Below are positions 8,681-16,557 of a stretch of 64,000 bases of DNA, one piece after another. The notes beneath the pieces were generated by a model that saw nothing but the letters and a program-made list of their open reading frames with translations, ran no database searches and was not told the origin of the DNA. The DNA lies in NCBI RefSeq assembly GCF_050632395.1, contig NZ_CP192600.1, positions 1,116,001 to 1,180,000 of the forward strand, read 5' to 3'. The stretch's first letter is position 1, and each line of letters opens with the position of its first letter. The translations under genes were made by a program, and so were the position numbers. This DNA comes from JAUYQR01 sp050632395. GTDB taxonomy: Bacteria; Pseudomonadota; Alphaproteobacteria; Rhodobacterales; Rhodobacteraceae.

Positions 8681-9664
8681 TCAGAGCAAGGCCGCGGCGG
8701 CAAGAAACAGCACAGGCACCAGTCCCGCATCCCGGTTGGCGCGGAACACGGCAAGGCAGGAGGCCGGGTCGTCGATGTCAAGCTGGCGCATCTGCCAGAC
8801 CATATGCCAGCCCATCGCCCAGACGCCGGCCAAGGCGATGACGAGCGGCAGCGCGCGCCCGGACGGTGCGAGTGCGAGGATCACGGCGAGGGCAAAGAGG
8901 GTGATGGTAAGTGCAAAGAAGATCGCCAGCCAGCGCCGGGTGTCGGTGCCAAAGAGGCGCGCGGTGGATTTGACGCCGACAAGCGCGTCATCCTCGCGGT
9001 CCTGATGCGCATAGATGGTGTCGTAATAAAGCGTCCAGGCGATACCGGCGGCATAAAGCGCCACGGCGGCGGGGGGCACGGTGCCGGAATGGGCGGCCCA
9101 TGCCAGAAGCGCACCCCAGTTGAAGGCAAGGCCGAGGAACGCTTGCGGCCACCAAGTGAAGCGTTTGGCGAAGGGGTAGATCGCCACAAGGCCCAGCGAA
9201 GCGATGCCCAGCGTAATGGCGAGGGTGTTGTAGGAGAAAAGGATCAGCGCGGCGAGAAGCGCCTGCGCGACCATCCAGACCAGCGCCTGCCGCACGCTGA
9301 CCTGTCCCGACGGGATCGGGCGGCTGCGGGTGCGGGTGACGGCGGCGTCGATGTCGCGGTCGGTGATGTCGTTCCAGGTGCAACCCGCGCCGCGCATCAG
9401 GAACGCACCGATCCCGCAGGAAACCGCAAGCCATGCGTCCCACGGGCGGAACCCGTCGATCCCGGCGGCCAGCGTGATTGCCCACAGGCAGGGGATCAGC
9501 AAAAGCCATGTGCCAATCGGCCGGTCGGCCCGGCTGAGGCGCAGGTAGGGGCGCGCGGCAAAGGGGGCGTAGCGATCCACCCAGTTGCCCGGGGGCGCGT
9601 CGGCGACGGTGCCGATCAGTTCCTCCAGGGGGGCGGCCTCTGGCGTTCGCGGCGGTTGGGGCAT
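8681..9664 (-). CDS. ubiA: 4-hydroxybenzoate polyprenyltransferase
   Basis: A 327-aa integral membrane prenyltransferase of ubiquinone synthesis; it attaches the polyprenyl chain to 4-hydroxybenzoate. Both Asp-rich motifs are visible: NDITDRDID in the first half and DTIYAHQDREDD in the second, which bind Mg-diphosphate. Eight or nine hydrophobic segments follow the hydrophilic N-terminus. The length is slightly above the family norm (about 290) because of the N-terminal Pro-rich extension. It is divergent from rsmE with only 12 bases between starts, so the promoters must overlap the coding starts. Confidence 0.93.
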   Translation of the reverse strand: MPQPPRTPEAAPLEELIGTVADAPPGNWVDRYAPFAARPYLRLSRADRPIGTWLLLIPCLWAITLAAGIDGFRPWDAWLAVSCGIGAFLMRGAGCTWNDITDRDIDAAVTRTRSRPIPSGQVSVRQALVWMVAQALLAALILFSYNTLAITLGIASLGLVAIYPFAKRFTWWPQAFLGLAFNWGALLAWAAHSGTVPPAAVALYAAGIAWTLYYDTIYAHQDREDDALVGVKSTARLFGTDTRRWLAIFFALTITLFALAVILALAPSGRALPLVIALAGVWAMGWHMVWQMRQLDIDDPASCLAVFRANRDAGLVPVLFLAAAALL

Positions 9665-9676
9665 AGGCTTGGGCTC

Positions 9677-10399
9677 ATGTCAGAGGCAAAGATCAGGCTT
9701 TATGTAGTGCAGCCCCTTGGTCCAGGGCAAGCGGTGCGGTTGTCTGCGGACCAGACGCATTACCTGACCGGGGTGATGCGGCTGGGTGTCGACGCGGCGG
9801 TGCTTTTGTTCAACGGGCAGGACGGCGAATGGCGCGCGACCTTGGCCGAGGCGGGCAAGCGCGGTGCGGTAGCGGTGTGCGAGGCGCAGACGCGGGCGCA
9901 GGTGATGCCACCGGACCTGTGGCTGATGTTCGCGCCGATCAAGAAGGCGCGGACCGATTTTATCGTGGAAAAGGCGGTGGAACTGGGCGTGCGCCGGATC
10001 ATGCCGGTGCAGACGCGCCATACCAATTCCGAACGCATCCGTCAGGATAGGTTGCAGGCGCACGCGGTGGAAGCAGCCGAGCAATGCGGTGCGACCTATG
10101 TGCCGGAGGTTGCGGATTTGCAGCCGCTGGACAGGGTGCTGGCCGAGTTTCCGGCCGAGCGGACGCTGTATTGGTGCGATGAGGCGGCGGCGGGAACACC
10201 GCCGATGGTCGGCGGCACATCTGGGCAGGCGGCCATCCTGATCGGGCCCGAGGGTGGCTTTGCCGAGACCGAAGCCAAGCGGTTGCGCGGGATGGAGCGG
10301 GTAAGGGTGCTGAGCCTTGGACCGCGCATCCTGCGGGCCGATACGGCTGCGGTGGCGGCGATCACGCTGTGGCAGACAGCGCATGGAGACTGGCGGTGA
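9677..10399 (+). CDS. rsmE: 16S rRNA (uracil-1498-N3)-methyltransferase
   Basis: A 240-aa SPOUT-class methyltransferase. It has an N-terminal PUA-like region (about 1-70), then the trefoil-knot SAM site with LIGPEGGF and SLGPRILRADTA, and IKKARTDFIVEKAVELGV typical of RsmE. It methylates N3 of U1498 in 16S rRNA. The start is the ATG at 9677; the open frame extends to 8636 but that part is the shadow of ubiA. The last bases overlap a GTG start (GTGA) of the next gene. Confidence 0.93.
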   Translation: MSEAKIRLYVVQPLGPGQAVRLSADQTHYLTGVMRLGVDAAVLLFNGQDGEWRATLAEAGKRGAVAVCEAQTRAQVMPPDLWLMFAPIKKARTDFIVEKAVELGVRRIMPVQTRHTNSERIRQDRLQAHAVEAAEQCGATYVPEVADLQPLDRVLAEFPAERTLYWCDEAAAGTPPMVGGTSGQAAILIGPEGGFAETEAKRLRGMERVRVLSLGPRILRADTAAVAAITLWQTAHGDWR

Positions 10400-10944
10400 G
10401 CTTTGTCCGCCAAGATGTAGTCGACCTTGCCGCGCGCTGGCGCGAGGCGATCATTGCTGCGGCGGTGGCTGTGGCGGGGGGGTGGCTGGTCTGGCTGGGC
10501 GGCTATCTTCTGGTGCCGCTGGGGGGGCTGCTGCTGGTGCTGGGGGCCAGTTGGATGGTGCTGGCGGTCAGGCGGCTGCGCTTTGACCAGCCGGGCGACG
10601 CGCCGGGGGTGGTCGAGGTTCTGGAGGGGCAGATCAGCTATTTCGGCCCGACCGTGGGCGGATCGGTGGGTATTCCCGAACTGGTGGACATCCGGCTTTT
10701 GACGCTGCGCGGGCGACGGGTCTGGCGGCTGAAACAGGCGGACGGGCAGGCGATCCTGATCCCGGTCGAAGCTGCGGGCGCCGAGCGGCTGTTCGATGCC
10801 TTTGCTGCCTTGCCAGGGATGGATACGGCCGCGCTGGTGGCGGCGGTTCGGTCGGAACGGCCGGGAACCGGCACCGCGCTGGCGCTTGATACCGAGGTGC
10901 GGCAGGTCTGGCGCCGCTCGGAACGCGGGGTCGTTGTGCGCTGA
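10396..10944 (+). CDS. Membrane protein of unknown function downstream of rsmE
   Basis: A 182-aa protein from the GTG at 10396, chosen because it overlaps the rsmE stop (GTGA) and has GGAG 8 bases upstream; a longer in-frame ATG at 10369 lies inside rsmE. Two closely spaced transmembrane helices (about 15-55, Gly/Leu/Trp-rich) are followed by a cytosolic domain of about 120 residues with a beta-rich pattern (VVEVLEGQISYFGPTVGG, LVDIRLLTLRGRRVWRL). I do not recognise the family; co-location with rsmE is all the context there is. Confidence 0.75.
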   Translation: MSFVRQDVVDLAARWREAIIAAAVAVAGGWLVWLGGYLLVPLGGLLLVLGASWMVLAVRRLRFDQPGDAPGVVEVLEGQISYFGPTVGGSVGIPELVDIRLLTLRGRRVWRLKQADGQAILIPVEAAGAERLFDAFAALPGMDTAALVAAVRSERPGTGTALALDTEVRQVWRRSERGVVVR

Positions 10945-11054
10945 GCGGTGGCAGTGTCCGCTTCGGCGGGCCTTGACTTGGGCGCGCGGGCGAGACAGGT
11001 CTTGCGGCCTGAACCTGCGAACCCACGACGCGCACGCACCCCGGAGCCTTCTTC

Positions 11055-12401
11055 ATGTCGATACCTCAGTCCGGCGGTGGCCCGATCGAAAGTTTTGCCC
11101 AGTTGGCCGATTACATGGCCTCGGGGTCGAAGCCGAAGGACCAGTGGCGCATCGGGACCGAGCATGAAAAATTCGGCTGGCTGACCGACACCCGCGCGCC
11201 GTTACCCTACGCCGGGGCGCGGTCGATCTCGGTGCTGTTTGACGAATTGGCCAAGCGCTACGGCTGGGAGCCGGTGCGCGAGGGCGAAAATGTCATCGGC
11301 ATGACTCGAAACGGGGCCAACATCAGTCTGGAACCGGGCGGGCAGTTCGAACTTTCGGGCGCGCCGCTGGTTTCCATCCACGACATCGAGGCGGAGACGC
11401 GCGAGCATCTGGACGAGGTGAAGGCCATCGCCGATCCCTTGGGCATCAAGTTCATGGGCATCGGGGCCGCGCCGGTCTGGAGCCATGCAGAAATGCCGGT
11501 AATGCCGAAGGGCCGCTATCGGCTGATGACCGATTACATGGGCCGCGTCGGCACGCATGGCACGCAGATGATGTACCGCACCTCGACCGTGCAGGTGAAC
11601 CTCGACTACGCGTCCGAAGCCGACATGGTGAAGAAACTGCGCGTGGCGCTGGCGTTGCAGCCGGTTGCGACCGCGCTGTTTGCCTCGAGCCCGTTTTTTG
11701 ACGGCAAGGTGAACGGCCACAAAAGCTGGCGCAGCCGGATCTGGCGCGGGTTGGACGACAGCCGCACCGGGATGCTGCCGTTCGCGTTTGAGGACGGCAT
11801 GGGGTTCCAGCGCTATATCGACTGGGTGTTGGATGTGCCGATGTATTTCGTCTACCGCGACGGGAAATACATCAATGCGCTGGGCCAGTCGTTCCGCGAT
11901 TTCCTGGCCGGCAAGCTGCCCGCGCTGCCCGGTGAAAAGCCGACGCTCAGCGATTTTGCCGATCACATGACGACCGTGTTCCCTGAGGCGCGGGTGAAGA
12001 AATACATCGAGATGCGCGGTGCGGACTGTGGTGATTTCGCCCATGTCGTCGGGCTGCCCGCTTTCTGGGTTGGGCTGATGTATGACCAGGGCGCGCTGGA
12101 TGCGGCGTGGGATCTGGTCAAGGGGCTGGATACCGAAACGCGCGAGGGGTTGCGCGTTGCGGCCTCGGTCTCGGGGTTGCAGGGCGAGGCGGGGGGCGTG
12201 AAGCTGCTCGATCTGGCGCGCGCATCCGTGGCCTTGTCGCAGGCGGGGCTTGCTGCGCGGGGCTTGGGTGAAGAGCGGCATCTGGCGCCTTTGGTCGAGC
12301 ATGTCGCGACTGGCGAGGTGCAGGCAGACCGCTGGTTGAAGCTTTACTATGGCGCATGGGGTGGCGATCTGACGCCGATCTATGAGGCGTCGAGTTTCTG
12401 A
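11055..12401 (+). CDS. gshA: Glutamate-cysteine ligase (plant/alphaproteobacterial type)
   Basis: A 448-aa ligase of the ATP-grasp-like GCS2/plant-type family: it joins glutamate and cysteine, the first step of glutathione synthesis. Typical stretches are WRIGTEHEKFGW, ISLEPGGQFELSG, HGTQMMYRTSTVQVNLDY, the SRIWRGLDDSRTGMLPFAF substrate region and MRGADCGDFAHVVGLPAFW. The length agrees with the roughly 450 aa usual for this type. It stands alone, convergent with plsY 3 bases downstream. The glutathione made here would serve the YghU-type transferase encoded earlier. Confidence 0.95.
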   Translation: MSIPQSGGGPIESFAQLADYMASGSKPKDQWRIGTEHEKFGWLTDTRAPLPYAGARSISVLFDELAKRYGWEPVREGENVIGMTRNGANISLEPGGQFELSGAPLVSIHDIEAETREHLDEVKAIADPLGIKFMGIGAAPVWSHAEMPVMPKGRYRLMTDYMGRVGTHGTQMMYRTSTVQVNLDYASEADMVKKLRVALALQPVATALFASSPFFDGKVNGHKSWRSRIWRGLDDSRTGMLPFAFEDGMGFQRYIDWVLDVPMYFVYRDGKYINALGQSFRDFLAGKLPALPGEKPTLSDFADHMTTVFPEARVKKYIEMRGADCGDFAHVVGLPAFWVGLMYDQGALDAAWDLVKGLDTETREGLRVAASVSGLQGEAGGVKLLDLARASVALSQAGLAARGLGEERHLAPLVEHVATGEVQADRWLKLYYGAWGGDLTPIYEASSF

Positions 12402-12404
12402 ACC

Positions 12405-13019
12405 TCAGGCCTTTTTCTGGCCGATCTTCGGTTCGGTTCCAGCCTTGATGCGCTTCAGATTTGCGGCGTGGCGGATGTAGACCAGTACGGTCAGAACGAA
12501 GGTCAAGACAAGGAGCTGCCCCTGGTTGAAGTAGATCAGCCAGAGCGGTGTGAGGCCCGCCGCCAACAGTGCGGCGATGGAAGACGTGCGGGTAATAAGG
12601 GCGGCAACGGCCCAGGTGGCACAAGCTGCAAGCCCGACCGGCCAAGCCAGCGCAAGGAGCGTGCCAAGGAACGTCGCCACCCCTTTGCCACCCTTGAAGC
12701 GCAGCCAGACGGGGTAAAGGTGGCCTAGAAATGCCGCCAGACCGGCGAGCTGCGCTGCATCTTCGCCCCCCACAAGCGCGCGCGCGATTAGAACCGCGAT
12801 GCCGCCCTTGGCTGCGTCAAGAAGAAGCGTGGCGAGTGCGGCGCCCTTGTTGCCGGTGCGCAGCACGTTGGTGGCACCGATATTGCCAGACCCGATCTGC
12901 CGCAGGTCGCCAAGGCCCAGTGCGCGAGTGATGACGATGCCGAACGGAACCGAGCCGAGAAGGTAGGCAAGAAGCGCCGTGATCGCCAGCAGCGTCGGGT
13001 CGGTGGTAATTGGAGGCAT
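12405..13019 (-). CDS. plsY: Glycerol-3-phosphate acyltransferase, acyl-phosphate dependent
   Basis: A 204-aa polytopic membrane enzyme that moves an acyl group from acyl-phosphate to glycerol-3-phosphate, the first step of phospholipid synthesis. Family signatures present are YLLGSVPFGI, the loop IGSGNIGATNVLRTG and FKGGKGVATFLG, each in the expected loop between predicted helices. The length is normal. It is the last gene of the pyrB operon, 3 bases after the dihydroorotase-like gene, a pairing commonly seen in this order. Confidence 0.95.
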   Translation of the reverse strand: MPPITTDPTLLAITALLAYLLGSVPFGIVITRALGLGDLRQIGSGNIGATNVLRTGNKGAALATLLLDAAKGGIAVLIARALVGGEDAAQLAGLAAFLGHLYPVWLRFKGGKGVATFLGTLLALAWPVGLAACATWAVAALITRTSSIAALLAAGLTPLWLIYFNQGQLLVLTFVLTVLVYIRHAANLKRIKAGTEPKIGQKKA

Positions 13020-13022
13020 TGC

Positions 13023-14294
13023 TCAGCTTTCTGCGGCGAAGACCTGCGTCCCGCCGACGAAGGTTCTGAGCACCTTACCCTCCATCCGCGCGCCGTCAAA
13101 CGGGGTGTTCTTGGATTTGGAGCGCAGGCTGAAGCGATCCATCAGGAAGGGCGCGTCGGGGTCGAACAGCACCAGGTCCGCCGGTGCGCCGACCGACAGG
13201 CGGCCTTGCGGCAGGCCAAGGCGGCGGGCGGGGTTCAGCGTCATCGCGCGGATCAGGGTCGGCAGGTCGATCGCGCCCGCATGGTAGACGCGCATGGCGG
13301 CCGGCAGGAAGGCTTCCAGCGCCACCGCCCCCGAGGCGGCTTCCTCGAAGGGCAGGCGTTTGGATTCTTCGTCGGCCGGGGTGTGCATCGAGGAGATCAC
13401 GTCGATCAGACCGGAGGCCACCGCTTCAACCATCGCGAGGCGGTCATCCTCGGACCGAAGGGGCGGGGTGAACTTGAAGAAGGTGCGGTAGTCGCCCACG
13501 TCCAGTTCGTTCAGGGTGAGGTGGTGGATCGAGGTGCCGGCGCTGACGTCCAGCCCCGCCTCTTTGGCGCGGGCAAGCGCGGGCAGGGCGCGGGCGGTGG
13601 TGATCTGGTCGGCGTGGTAACGCGCGCCGGTCAGTTCCACGAGCGCGAGGTCACGTTCAAGGCCCATGCGTTCGGCCATCGGAGACACGGCGGGGATGCC
13701 GCGCAGGCTGGCGAACTTGCCGCTGGTGGCCGAGGCGCCGGCCGAAAGGTTCGGGTCTTGTGGGTGGCCGATGATCAGCGCGCCCAGACTGCGGGCATAG
13801 GTCATCGCACGGGACAGGGCCTTTGCATCGGTGCTTACCCGCGCGGCATCGGTGAAGGCGATGGCGCCGGCGTCCAGCAGAAAGCTGATCTCGGTCATCT
13901 CGTGCCCGTCGCGGCCCTTGGTCAGGGCGGCCATGTGGCGGATGCGGACCGGGCTTTCGGCGGCGCGGCGGGTGACGAATTCCAGCGCTTCGGGCGTGTC
14001 GATGGCGGGGGTGGTGTCGGGGCGGGCGATGATCGTGGTGACGCCACCCGCCGCCGCCGCAAGCCCGGCGGAGCGGAAGCTTTCCTTGTGGCGTTCCCCC
14101 GGCTCGCCGATCTTGACGCCGATGTCGACGATGCCGGGGGCAAGGCACTTGCCGCCGCAGTCGATGACCTTGGCGCCCTTCGGGGCGGGGGCATTGATCG
14201 CGGTGATCACGCCCTTGGCGATCGTCAGGCTGCCGGGCGCGTCGGTCAGCGCCTCGGGGTCGATCAGGCGGGCATTCGATAGATGGATGATCAC
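13023..14294 (-). CDS. pyrC: Dihydroorotase-like protein lacking the HxH metal motif (PyrX/PyrC'-type)
   Basis: A 423-aa amidohydrolase-fold protein in the pyrimidine operon with pyrB. It has the overall dihydroorotase I pattern (GKCLAPGIVDIGVKIGEPGE, AGTSIHHLTL, PPLRSEDDRLA, SGAVALEAFLP, NPARRLGL). But the usual DxHxHxREPG is VDIGVKIGEPG, with no HxH, and the usual DHAPH is MHTPA, without its Asp. Two key metal/catalytic positions are therefore missing. Known non-catalytic dihydroorotases (PyrX of Pseudomonas) instead support aspartate carbamoyltransferase. I infer that role here; databases normally call this protein dihydroorotase. A true PyrC would be encoded elsewhere. Confidence 0.85.
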   Translation of the reverse strand: MIIHLSNARLIDPEALTDAPGSLTIAKGVITAINAPAPKGAKVIDCGGKCLAPGIVDIGVKIGEPGERHKESFRSAGLAAAAGGVTTIIARPDTTPAIDTPEALEFVTRRAAESPVRIRHMAALTKGRDGHEMTEISFLLDAGAIAFTDAARVSTDAKALSRAMTYARSLGALIIGHPQDPNLSAGASATSGKFASLRGIPAVSPMAERMGLERDLALVELTGARYHADQITTARALPALARAKEAGLDVSAGTSIHHLTLNELDVGDYRTFFKFTPPLRSEDDRLAMVEAVASGLIDVISSMHTPADEESKRLPFEEAASGAVALEAFLPAAMRVYHAGAIDLPTLIRAMTLNPARRLGLPQGRLSVGAPADLVLFDPDAPFLMDRFSLRSKSKNTPFDGARMEGKVLRTFVGGTQVFAAES

Positions 14295-14364
14295 GTCCGA
14301 TTGCCCCCTGCCTGTCGGCTTTGGCGATTAGTCAAATCATGCAGGTCTGGAAAGGCGAAAAGCA

Positions 14365-14814
14365 TCATGTCTGCCGCCCGGCTGCAATCAGGCGGGCGGC
14401 GGTGGCAGCCGGGTCGGCCTGATACTTGATCAGGTGCTTGTCGCCCGCCCGGGTTATGAGCTGAACCGCGCCAAGAAATGGCCGCGCTGTCTGGATTTGC
14501 GCCAGAGGAATTGCGCGGCTGGCGGGGCCAAGCAGGTGGCGGTCGGTCAGGCGCCATATCTCGGCCATCGCTTCGGATTGCACGAAGGCCGCGCGGGCGG
14601 CGATGGCGATGACCGCGCCGATCGGCCCCATCACCGGATAGGGATTGGCTTGCCACAACAGCACCACCCCGGCGAGCGCGCCGAGGACCACCGCCATCAC
14701 CAGATGGCTGCGCCAGTAGACGGCCCGGTTGGGGCGAAATTCGGCGATGATCTGTTCGCCGTCAGCCAGAGGGACGGGGTGGCCCATCACGCTGTCGGGT
14801 TCGATCCGGGCCAT
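14365..14814 (-). CDS. Small membrane protein, possible bacterial PH-like domain
   Basis: A 149-aa protein. It opens with a short soluble part containing LADGEQIIAEFRPNRAVYW, then two transmembrane helices (about 38-75), then about 75 residues (WRLTDRHLLGPASRAIPLAQIQ and on) patterned like bacterial PH (bPH2) domains. Function unknown. Its ATG overlaps the stop of a 39-aa membrane protein gene (TGATG). It sits between pyrB and the dihydroorotase-like gene in one transcriptional unit. Confidence 0.7.
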   Translation of the reverse strand: MARIEPDSVMGHPVPLADGEQIIAEFRPNRAVYWRSHLVMAVVLGALAGVVLLWQANPYPVMGPIGAVIAIAARAAFVQSEAMAEIWRLTDRHLLGPASRAIPLAQIQTARPFLGAVQLITRAGDKHLIKYQADPAATAARLIAAGRQT

Positions 14815-14933
14815 CAGGCGATCCAGATGATGACGGTGGTGAAGATGGCGAGGAAGAGGAGAACGGCGGTGGCGACCATTCCGGACTGACGCATCTCCTG
14901 CTTTGTCGGCTTGCGGTCGGGGTCGGGGGTCAT
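14814..14933 (-). CDS. 39-aa single-helix membrane protein in the pyr operon
   Basis: A very short gene with ATG at 14933 and TGA at 14814-14816. The protein has a charged N-terminus (MTPDPDRKPTKQEMRQSG) followed by one hydrophobic helix (MVATAVLLFLAIFTTVIIWI) ending in Ala. Its start overlaps the upstream gene's stop (ATGA) and its stop overlaps the next ATG (TGATG), the same tight coupling as the real genes around it, which supports translation. The size is below usual ORF cut-offs. Function unknown; a small accessory subunit of the flanking PH-like membrane proteins is possible. Confidence 0.65.
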   Translation of the reverse strand: MTPDPDRKPTKQEMRQSGMVATAVLLFLAIFTTVIIWIA

Positions 14934-15421
14934 GTGTCGGTCTTTCCCTGCAGGTCGCGGATCAGGTGATAGACTTTCTCACCCTCGGCGATGTTTTCAA
15001 AGCCCGCCCTGACGGTTTCCTGGTCGCCATCCGAGGAGCGTTCCTGGCGGACATGCAGCCAAACCGTAAAGGCGCGCTTCCCGAGCTCCAGTTCCAGTGC
15101 GCTGGAGGGCAAGATCGGATACACCTTCAGGCTGGCAAACGGGGCTGATCGGGCGACATAGGCCGCACGGTCGGTCAGAGCGTAGCGGACATGGCGGGCG
15201 CTGCGGGCCTCGACCAGAGGGCCAAGAACGAGAAACCCGCCCAGCCCCCCGAAAGGCAGACTGAATGCCATGACAAACAGGGCAAGGCCGGCGTCCGATA
15301 TGGTGCTGGCCCGGCTGAGCTCATGGACTGCGAAGATGAAAAGCCCGACGCCGATCATCACGAACGGCAAGCCAAAGATCATCAGGAACAAGGCCTTGCC
15401 ACGCTGGTGCAAGCCGGGCAC
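14930..15421 (-). CDS. Two-helix membrane protein, PH-like, probably longer at the N-terminus
   Basis: From the GTG at 15421 the protein has 163 aa: two transmembrane helices (about 10-32 and 42-65), then a soluble region of about 95 residues patterned like the PH-like protein two genes downstream. The frame upstream of 15421 stays open and reads LSDAWSPYLHPGETLLWEG, which looks like the usual start of bPH-type proteins (GE-x-LLW-x-G). The only near-start codon there is a CTG at 15484 that overlaps the pyrB stop (CTGA). The true N-terminus may therefore lie at 15484, giving 184 aa. Confidence 0.7.
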   Translation of the reverse strand: MPGLHQRGKALFLMIFGLPFVMIGVGLFIFAVHELSRASTISDAGLALFVMAFSLPFGGLGGFLVLGPLVEARSARHVRYALTDRAAYVARSAPFASLKVYPILPSSALELELGKRAFTVWLHVRQERSSDGDQETVRAGFENIAEGEKVYHLIRDLQGKTDT

Positions 15422-15480
15422 CGGCGCGCCTTCCCACAGGAGCGTTTCGCCGGGGTGTAAGTAGGGGGACCAAGCGTCGC

Positions 15481-16443
15481 TCAGACCATCACCCCAACCG
15501 CCTTGCGCCCGCGTTCGGCGCGCAGGTTCCGCGCCAAGAGATCCATGCAGGCCATGCGGACGGCCACGCCCATCTCGACCTGTTCCTGAATGACGCTGCG
15601 GTTGATGTCGTCGGCGAGGTCGCCGTCGATCTCGACCCCGCGGTTCATCGGGCCGGGGTGCATGACGATGGCGTCAGGTTTGGCATGGCTGAGCTTTTCG
15701 GCATCAAGGCCGTAGCGGTGGTAATACTCGCGGCTGGAGGGGATGAAACCGCCGTCCATCCGTTCGTTCTGCAGGCGCAGCATCATCACCACGTCGGCGC
15801 CTTCCAGCCCTTTGCGCATGTCGTCGAAAAGCTCGCAGCCGAAATCCTCGACTCCCGAAGGCATCAGGGTCGGCGGCGCGATCAGGCGCAAGCGGTTTTC
15901 CATCTTGCCGAGGAGGATGAGGTTCGAGCGCGCGACGCGGGAATGTGCGATGTCGCCGCAGATCGCCACGGTGAGGCGCTGGATGCGACCCTTCGCGCGG
16001 CGGATCGTCAGCGCATCAAGAAGCGCCTGCGTTGGGTGTTCGTGGCGACCGTCGCCCGCGTTCAGGACGGCGCAGTTCACCTTGGAAGCGAGGAGGTTGA
16101 CCGCGCCGGACGACCCGTGCCGCACCACCAGAAGGTCTGGGTGCATGGCGTTCAGCGTCATCGCGGTGTCGATCAGCGTCTCGCCCTTCTTTACCGATGA
16201 GGAGGCGACCGACATGTTCATTACGTCCGCCCCAAGCCGCTTGCCTGCCAGTTCGAAGCTGGCCTGCGTCCGGGTGGAGTTTTCGAAGAACATGTTGATC
16301 TGCGTCATGCCCGCAAGCACGTCGGATTGCTTGACGGTGCGGCGGTTCAGATCAACGTAGCGGTCGGCGAGATCGAGGACAGTGACGATTTCCTGCGGCG
16401 CCAGATGTTCGATGCCCAGAAGATGGCGCGCGCGAAAGGTCAT
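15481..16443 (-). CDS. pyrB: Aspartate carbamoyltransferase catalytic subunit
   Basis: A 320-aa carbamoyltransferase: it joins carbamoyl phosphate and aspartate in pyrimidine synthesis. The carbamoyl-phosphate loop FFENSTRTQASFELAGKRLG, the HPTQALLDALTI motif, GDIAHSRVARSN and MHPGPMNRGVEI are intact. The start is the ATG at 16443; the much longer open frame upstream (to 18243) is antisense to the glycosylase, exporter and moaB genes and is not used. It is first in the operon leading to the dihydroorotase-like protein and plsY. No pyrI-type regulatory subunit is present. Confidence 0.96.
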   Translation of the reverse strand: MTFRARHLLGIEHLAPQEIVTVLDLADRYVDLNRRTVKQSDVLAGMTQINMFFENSTRTQASFELAGKRLGADVMNMSVASSSVKKGETLIDTAMTLNAMHPDLLVVRHGSSGAVNLLASKVNCAVLNAGDGRHEHPTQALLDALTIRRAKGRIQRLTVAICGDIAHSRVARSNLILLGKMENRLRLIAPPTLMPSGVEDFGCELFDDMRKGLEGADVVMMLRLQNERMDGGFIPSSREYYHRYGLDAEKLSHAKPDAIVMHPGPMNRGVEIDGDLADDINRSVIQEQVEMGVAVRMACMDLLARNLRAERGRKAVGVMV

Positions 16444-16557
16444 GGGTTTCTCCTGCCGGGATGGGGCGCTTATGCCAAAGCGGGGGGGGCGGGGCAATGC
16501 CGCTGTTCGGTGCTTGCGGTTCTGGCGGTGCGGCCGACATGGCAATAGGGTGGCGGC

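Noticed and set aside
8636..9676. Upstream extension of rsmE
   Set aside because: Antisense to ubiA; RsmE begins at the ATG at 9677.
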